Assembly: GCF_009725235.1 (NCBI RefSeq)
Contig: NZ_WJFC01000275.1
Coordinates: 1-14,457, forward strand
DNA: 14,457 nt
Reading direction: 5' to 3'
Source: Scytonema sp. UIC 10036
Lineage (GTDB): Bacteria > Cyanobacteriota > Cyanobacteriia > Cyanobacteriales > Nostocaceae
This document shows, piece by piece, positions 10,861-14,457 of the stretch (the stretch's first letter is position 1; each line of letters begins with the position of its first letter). The position numbers and the translations under genes are program-made. A model generated the notes under the pieces. The model did no database searches. It saw only the letters and a program-made list of their open reading frames with translations, and was not told the origin of the DNA.

Positions 10861-11352
10861 ATGAAAACATTGCAGTACTTCACATCTGGTACACACTTAG
10901 ACCAACTAACCGAGCGTTTCGGTAGTCAATTAGAACTACTAGACAGACCTCAAAAGCTTCAACTACGCGCTATCCTCACTTATTTTGTACTGGGTAGAGA
11001 AATGATGTCCGATGAGTATTCAATCGGGGATGCTGTATCTGACTTCAACCTCTGGCAGTTGTTTATCCCAGACCAACAGCTACAAGACGCGCTAGAAACC
11101 CTGGAAGGGGTAACTGTAGAGGATGCTGAATCATTACTCGAAGCTCTACAAGCCCAGTGCAGACACGGGAACGCAAAACTAAGAACTTCTACTGATTCGA
11201 TGGCTGATGAATTGATTAGACAAGGCATTCCTCACGAACTTGCAGAAGAAGCAGCGTACATTTTGACTGTAGTTGATGCCCAAGGTCAACGCACACAACA
11301 CCAGCAATGGCTTATTTCTCAGGTTCACAAAATCATATTGGGGAGAAAGTAA
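10861..11352 (+). CDS. Hypothetical helical protein, 163 aa
   Basis: Unrecognised soluble protein. The sequence is almost wholly helical and acidic in the middle (DQQLQDALETLEGVTVEDAESLLEALQ), with a C-terminal block (DELIRQGIPHELAEEAAYILTVVDAQGQ) and a basic end (KIILGRK). There is no membrane segment or known catalytic motif. Only two bases separate its ATG from the parR stop and no separate ribosome site is seen, so it is probably translated by coupling. This ties it tightly to the partition genes. It may be a third partition component or the first member of the downstream cassette; the sequence does not decide. Confidence 0.75.
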   Translation: MKTLQYFTSGTHLDQLTERFGSQLELLDRPQKLQLRAILTYFVLGREMMSDEYSIGDAVSDFNLWQLFIPDQQLQDALETLEGVTVEDAESLLEALQAQCRHGNAKLRTSTDSMADELIRQGIPHELAEEAAYILTVVDAQGQRTQHQQWLISQVHKIILGRK

Positions 11353-11355
11353 ATC

Positions 11356-11643
11356 ATGAATCATTTGTACTGCATTAACTGCAATGACTTTACCAGACAT
11401 GATGAAAGCGGGATGTGCTTGGTTTGTGCTTACCAGTACAAAGAAGGGGATTTAGACTTTTTTGAGCCTAATGAATTTCCCTACAACAAAAACTACGAGT
11501 ACCAAGAAGAAACTGAGGCTACTTGGCTCACAGAAGAGGATGAATTAATCGCTCAATATGGAAGGCATAACCTCGAATTCGTAAGAGACCAGCACTGGGT
11601 AGATGACTCCTTAGAACATTATTTAGGCAAGTATGAAGCATGA
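11356..11643 (+). CDS. Small CxxC-CxxC putative zinc-binding protein, 95 aa
   Basis: Four cysteines in two pairs (C6xxC9 and C21xxC24), separated by a short loop with DFTRHDESG, make a likely zinc ribbon or rubredoxin-like knuckle at the N-terminus. The remainder is strongly acidic and aromatic (DLDFFEPNEFPYNKNYEYQEE) and ends in a helical WVDDSLEHYLGKYEA stretch. GGGAG (11341-11345) lies 10 bases before the ATG. It starts 3 bases after the preceding stop and overlaps the next gene by 4 bases (ATGA), all signs of one operon. A role in protein or nucleic acid binding is typical of such knuckles, but none is shown here. Confidence 0.72.
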   Translation: MNHLYCINCNDFTRHDESGMCLVCAYQYKEGDLDFFEPNEFPYNKNYEYQEETEATWLTEEDELIAQYGRHNLEFVRDQHWVDDSLEHYLGKYEA

Positions 11644-11873
11644 AGCGTGTATACATCAAAACAGAAACTATTGATAAACCAGATGGTTCGACCTCCACCA
11701 AAACAGAAAGAGAAGAAATTACCGAGAATAGCGGTTTACTTGAGGCTTACGGGTTTCTTCTTCTAATCATTTTCACCTTACTTGTCACGGGCATTACTTA
11801 CCAAATCGTTTCATCAATCATTAACAGGAGTAATTCAAATGGAATTCAAATCCAAGAACAACCATTCAAGTAA
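11640..11873 (+). CDS. Single-pass membrane protein, 77 aa
   Basis: A polar N-terminal 32 residues rich in Thr, Lys and Glu (TETIDKPDGSTSTKTEREE) is followed by one hydrophobic helix at about residues 37-60 (YGFLLLIIFTLLVTGITYQIV) and a short polar tail. The ATG overlaps the previous stop as ATGA, so translation is coupled. The 3' end overlaps the next gene by 35 bases. The protein should sit in the cytoplasmic or thylakoid membrane with a small soluble domain on each side. I recognise no family. Confidence 0.7.
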   Translation: MKRVYIKTETIDKPDGSTSTKTEREEITENSGLLEAYGFLLLIIFTLLVTGITYQIVSSIINRSNSNGIQIQEQPFK

Positions 11874-12534
11874 CTGGGCATTGGCTACTACTAAAACTCA
11901 ATCCACTGCTATAACGACCACTAACAACAGTAAAGGAGGTGATTTCAAAATCAATACCCAAACTCTTAGCACTAAAGGTGTAGTTCCTGAAGCAATGATG
12001 CCTATGATGTCTGAAATTTCTCAAGGTTTGGGTGTAGACATTTTAGACCCTTCCCAGTGGACAAAAGAAAGTATCATTGAAGCTAAAAAGCGGGCTGCAC
12101 AATTAGACGAAAAGCTAATGCAGATGAAAGAGCTAGCCCCATGCATCATGAAGTATTTGAGCTTTCAGGTAAACTTAGCTGAGTTCCAAGCAGAACTAGT
12201 TGTTCAGGCTTGCAAAGCTAAGAGCAAGATTGACCAGGCACAAGCCAAGGCATTCGTTGCTTATTACCGCTACTTACGGAAAGCTGCAAATCTTGAGAAG
12301 CGAGTAAAGCAGCAACAACAAATAATTGATGCTGCTTACACAGCTTTTGAATCGGTGCAAGATGCCCGTAGTAATGCAATCCTTAGCGGTTTGAACCAAC
12401 AAGCAAGATTGGGTGTAGCCAGTGCTGAACACTCCGACACTTTAAAGCAACAACGTCAACAAATATTGGCTGAACGACGTGACAAGCTACAGCAAATGAA
12501 GCATGACTTAAAGACAGCACACTTGAGCGACTAG
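11839..12534 (+). CDS. Coiled-coil protein of unknown function, 231 aa
   Basis: The start at ATG 11839 follows CAGGAG (11825-11830); an earlier in-frame codon at 11782 lacks a ribosome site and would sit deep inside the previous gene. Residues 1-45 are polar and disordered (Thr/Ser/Asn-rich). From about 75 to the end the protein is helical with long heptad-like stretches (75-100, 115-180, 198-226), rich in Gln, Lys and Ala (KRVKQQQQIIDAAY, LKQQRQQILAERRDKLQQMKHDL). There is no membrane segment. It lies between genes for membrane proteins in the same operon and overlaps one of them by 35 bases, so a cytoplasmic scaffold that binds its membrane neighbours is a fair inference. No family recognised. 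Confidence 0.75.
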   Translation: MEFKSKNNHSSNWALATTKTQSTAITTTNNSKGGDFKINTQTLSTKGVVPEAMMPMMSEISQGLGVDILDPSQWTKESIIEAKKRAAQLDEKLMQMKELAPCIMKYLSFQVNLAEFQAELVVQACKAKSKIDQAQAKAFVAYYRYLRKAANLEKRVKQQQQIIDAAYTAFESVQDARSNAILSGLNQQARLGVASAEHSDTLKQQRQQILAERRDKLQQMKHDLKTAHLSD

Positions 12535-12555
12535 CACCACCGATTCTATAAAATC

Positions 12556-12575
12556 ACCCCTCTCCCTAGAGGGGT
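12556..12575 (+). terminator. Short intercistronic hairpin
   Basis: ACCCCTCT (12556-12563) pairs perfectly with AGAGGGGT (12568-12575) around CCCT, in the 63-bp gap between two operon genes. There is no following T-run, so it is more likely an mRNA processing or attenuation stem than a full terminator. Confidence 0.5.
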
Positions 12576-12597
12576 ATACTAAAAGGAATTGATATCT

Positions 12598-12999
12598 ATG
12601 AGCACTAAGAATTCTATCAACCTCGAAGACATCTCAACACCCAAAGCTGACTTATTGCGACACATCAAGAATTTCAGTGAAGCGTCAATCTTCTTCTCAG
12701 TATCATTAGGATTGGCACTGGCAGCGACATATTTTAGACAAGTAGAAATCATTTTGGCTGTTGCTTATGTGATAGCAATTATTTACACAGTGCTAACTTT
12801 TGATAACTGCCCCAAATCATCAGTTTTTCGGTTTGCTGCTATCACTTTAGGTTTGTCAATGGGGATAAGAGAACTCTTGATATTTTTCTGGGTTCCTGTT
12901 TTAACCTCCATCGTAGTTGTAATCGCTGTAGGCATCTTTGGTTATATGGCTTATCGCTACTTGGAAGCTGGTTTAAATCCCAAGGTAGGAGGTAGATAA
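12598..12999 (+). CDS. Four-helix integral membrane protein, 133 aa
   Basis: I start the gene at ATG 12598, with AAAGGA about 10 bases before it, rather than at the TTG nine bases earlier. After a soluble polar N-terminus (residues 1-28) come four hydrophobic segments, near 31-46 (IFFSVSLGLALAATYF), 50-68 (EIILAVAYVIAIIYTVLTF), 79-96 and 98-122 (VLTSIVVVIAVGIFGYMAY). There are few charged residues inside the membrane part and no transport motif I know. The next gene follows after 2 bases with its ribosome site inside this gene's end. A small membrane channel, anchor or assembly factor is possible; no function is claimed. Confidence 0.75.
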   Translation: MSTKNSINLEDISTPKADLLRHIKNFSEASIFFSVSLGLALAATYFRQVEIILAVAYVIAIIYTVLTFDNCPKSSVFRFAAITLGLSMGIRELLIFFWVPVLTSIVVVIAVGIFGYMAYRYLEAGLNPKVGGR

Positions 13000-13001
13000 C
13001 T

Positions 13002-13718
13002 ATGAATCCAAAGTTTATCTGGCAATCGAAACATCTGGGATTGGGTGTTGGAATAGCTCTCTCAGGATTGGGATTGTTCCTTGCCGTTCCCGAAAATATG
13101 AACACTTGGATAAAAGTTCAAAAAACTTACACCATCGGAAGTTTTGAGTTTCAAGACACAACTCACATCAGAATAAATGAAACAACTCCGCAAGGATATG
13201 CAGTTGTTGAGTTAATACCGGGCAAGACGGAATATAAAGCTTTAGGCACTGGCTTAATGTTTCTCGGAAGTGTTTTAAGTCTATGTTTTAGCTCAATTCT
13301 GGTTAAGGAATACGAACGTATAGAACAAAGCAACTACCGATTACGTCAGTCCGAGTTTGAACTTGAAGATTTACATCTTGACCAAACTACAGAAGTAGCA
13401 AGATGGGCTATAGAACTGGATGCCCAAGCCGATATATCGAAAATGCTCAACCCGCCAAAAGCTTACTTACCAGATTCAGAAGAAGATGAACCGGATAATG
13501 ATAAATTCTCTGAAACGTCTACAGGTTTTTTAGGTTGGTTAAAAACGAAAAACTTGGATACTTCCCACATCAAAGTTTCCCAAGTAGGTAGTTTAAGCTT
13601 TAACGGTCGCAAACTTAAAGCGGATGAAATCCGAAAGTTCGTTGATGAATTAGTAACAAGTGAAGTGGCTGAATGGTTGGACGACAAAAAATCTGAATTC
13701 CGTCTCTTGAGTCAATGA
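13002..13718 (+). CDS. Two-pass membrane protein with large cytoplasmic domain, 238 aa
   Basis: AGGAGG (12987-12992) precedes the ATG by 9 bases. A first membrane helix (residues 11-29, LGLGVGIALSGLGLFLAV) leads to a roughly 50-residue beta-rich loop (30-79), then a second helix (80-100, ALGTGLMFLGSVLSLCFSSIL). After that come a charged coiled-coil-like region (101-145), an acidic linker (DSEEDEPDND, 159-168) and a small folded C-terminal part (KADEIRKFVDELVTSEVAEWLDDK). The topology suggests a membrane anchor with a cytoplasmic platform. It ends in a TGA that is the first three bases of a dispersed repeat copy (13716-13810). It is part of the plus-strand operon, and no family is recognised. 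Confidence 0.75.
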   Translation: MNPKFIWQSKHLGLGVGIALSGLGLFLAVPENMNTWIKVQKTYTIGSFEFQDTTHIRINETTPQGYAVVELIPGKTEYKALGTGLMFLGSVLSLCFSSILVKEYERIEQSNYRLRQSEFELEDLHLDQTTEVARWAIELDAQADISKMLNPPKAYLPDSEEDEPDNDKFSETSTGFLGWLKTKNLDTSHIKVSQVGSLSFNGRKLKADEIRKFVDELVTSEVAEWLDDKKSEFRLLSQ

Positions 13719-13810
13719 ATCCCTTCTTCAGCCTCGTTTCGGTCACCGAAATCGACTTTATCGACACTTATTAATTTGACCGGGGGTGGAGGAGTTTTTT
13801 GAGGGAATCA
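13716..13810. repeat. Dispersed palindromic repeat, complete copy with perfect core (95 bp)
   Basis: TGAATCCCTTC (13716-13726), perfect core TTTCGGTCACCGAAA (13737-13751) and GAGGGAATCA (13801-13810), the right end preceded by a T6 run. It fills the gap between two operon genes. Its first three bases are the stop codon of the gene before it. Confidence 0.88.
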
Positions 13811-13841
13811 CCAACAGTAAAAGTATAAGGAGTACATCGCA

Positions 13842-14198
13842 ATGATTGAATCTAATTTTTATGAAAGAATTGCAAATAAAATTGTCAATTCTCTAGAGCT
13901 AACTGAGGAAGAAATTCACGAGGCTAAAAGACGCTATGAAAGCTTTTTCGATTATCCCGGTTTTAGCTCAGAACTTGAGCAACTGCCATACAATCAATTC
14001 AAAGTTTTTGAGTACTTAGAACTATACGGTTACGTTGTTCGCCAAAAACGACCAGAAGTAAAAAATAACTTTTGGATTGATAATTTACCTGTAATTTTAG
14101 TGGTGTTCTGCACCCTCTTTGCAGTTTTTACTCTTTCAATTGCTTTTATTGGTAGTTCTCAACAAGACAAACAAGAGAACCCCTCACGAATCTATTAG
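13842..14198 (+). CDS. Tail-anchored-like membrane protein, 118 aa
   Basis: AAGGAG (13827-13832) lies 9 bases before the ATG. Residues 1-78 are soluble, helical and acidic-aromatic (NSLELTEEEIHEAKRRYESFFDYPG, FKVFEYLELYGYVV). One strong membrane helix follows near the C-terminus at about 82-105 (LPVILVVFCTLFAVFTLSIAFIG) with a short polar tail. This resembles a tail-anchored protein displaying its N-terminal domain in the cytoplasm. It comes after a dispersed repeat in the operon, and the stop (14196-14198) overlaps the ribosome site of the next gene, so the two are linked. No family recognised. Confidence 0.75.
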   Translation: MIESNFYERIANKIVNSLELTEEEIHEAKRRYESFFDYPGFSSELEQLPYNQFKVFEYLELYGYVVRQKRPEVKNNFWIDNLPVILVVFCTLFAVFTLSIAFIGSSQQDKQENPSRIY

Positions 14199-14212
14199 GA
14201 GCAAGTAAAGCT

Positions 14213-14457
14213 ATGATTGAACTCAAAACAGTTTATGATACGACGCTTTTATCCTCCAGGAAGGTCTACCAGATTAACGGAAAGCTCTACAAATTCCTCT
14301 ATCAAGACCCTTATTCTAGAATCGGTTTTGAGCAGTACATTTTTCAGCCGCTTAACGGGCAGAGGGTCAAAGCTGACTTAAAGCTTAATCGAAACAAGGT
14401 AATCCGTAACGTTTACGAAGCTGATTCCATCGCAAGCCGTGCCACAGTCACAGGTAA
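14213..14457 (+). CDS. 5' part of the small hypothetical gene that crosses the circle join
   Basis: ATG 14213 follows AGGAG (14197-14201) by 11 bases. The frame stays open to the window end and, on the circle, continues through bases 1-102 to TAA; bases 14381-14457 duplicate 1-77. The complete product is 89 residues beginning MIELKTVYDTTLLSSRKVYQ. It contains an INGKLYKFLYQ strand pair and a FEQYIFQPLNGQ segment, and has a basic C-terminal half. The content fits a small beta-rich soluble protein. Residues 20-50 loosely resemble a one-domain DNA-binding or phage-type small protein, but I cannot name a family. It is the last gene of the plus-strand operon. Confidence 0.8.
   Translation, partial: MIELKTVYDTTLLSSRKVYQINGKLYKFLYQDPYSRIGFEQYIFQPLNGQRVKADLKLNRNKVIRNVYEADSIASRATVTG
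14381..14457. repeat. 77-bp terminal overlap, right copy
   Basis: Identical to bases 1-77. Removing one copy gives a circle of 14,380 bp in which the 89-codon gene is intact. Confidence 0.95.

Overview
The window is one complete circular plasmid. Its first 77 bases (1-77) and last 77 bases (14381-14457) are identical, and an 89-codon gene reads straight through that join (14213 to the end, then on to base 102). The natural reading is a circle of 14,380 bp, opened at an arbitrary point and carrying an assembler overlap of k-mer length. I see no relaxase, transposase, resistance gene or classical toxin, so it is a cryptic replicon. AT-rich bases, the gene families and the many very small dispersed palindromic repeats fit a (probably filamentous) cyanobacterium. 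That host is an inference, and I see no HIP1 (GCGATCGC) sites.

Layout. Two transcription blocks diverge from a control region at 8807-9321. The minus-strand block (8806 down to 226) is the replication and regulation half. It holds an XRE/Cro-type repressor, two small ribbon-helix-helix (RHH) proteins, an 837-residue primase-like/VapE-type ATPase that is the best Rep candidate, an unrecognised protein, two YozE/SAM-like proteins (one a tandem fusion), a third RHH protein, a coupled pair of unknowns, and a membrane-anchored protein. An iteron region at 7837-8291 is the probable origin: three 33-bp iterons, an 18-bp palindrome and eleven ACCTGTCCT-type 9-mers. The plus-strand block (9322 to 102 across the join) starts with a type II partition system. 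It consists of a centromere-like 4+4 inverted array of TCCGCA, an actin-like ParM and an RHH ParR. A tight operon of unknowns follows: a helical protein, a CxxC/CxxC protein, four membrane proteins, a coiled-coil protein and a small basic protein.

The most unusual feature is a dispersed repeat family found all round the plasmid. Its ends read TGANTCCC(T/C) facing GGGANTCA, and most copies enclose the 15-bp palindrome TTTCGGTSACCGAAA. I count eight cores (five perfect) and about a dozen end pairs. Copies sit just after stop codons, and four genes take their TGA stop from the repeat end itself. Others lie in frame inside parM, the rep candidate and one small gene. It behaves like a mobile palindromic or REP-like element that both punctuates genes and inserts protein linkers.

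Likely division of labour: Rep plus iterons for initiation, the small DNA-binding proteins for copy and expression control, and ParM/ParR plus the TCCGCA array for segregation. The downstream membrane/coiled-coil cassette has no function I can name and is the best candidate for an undescribed system.
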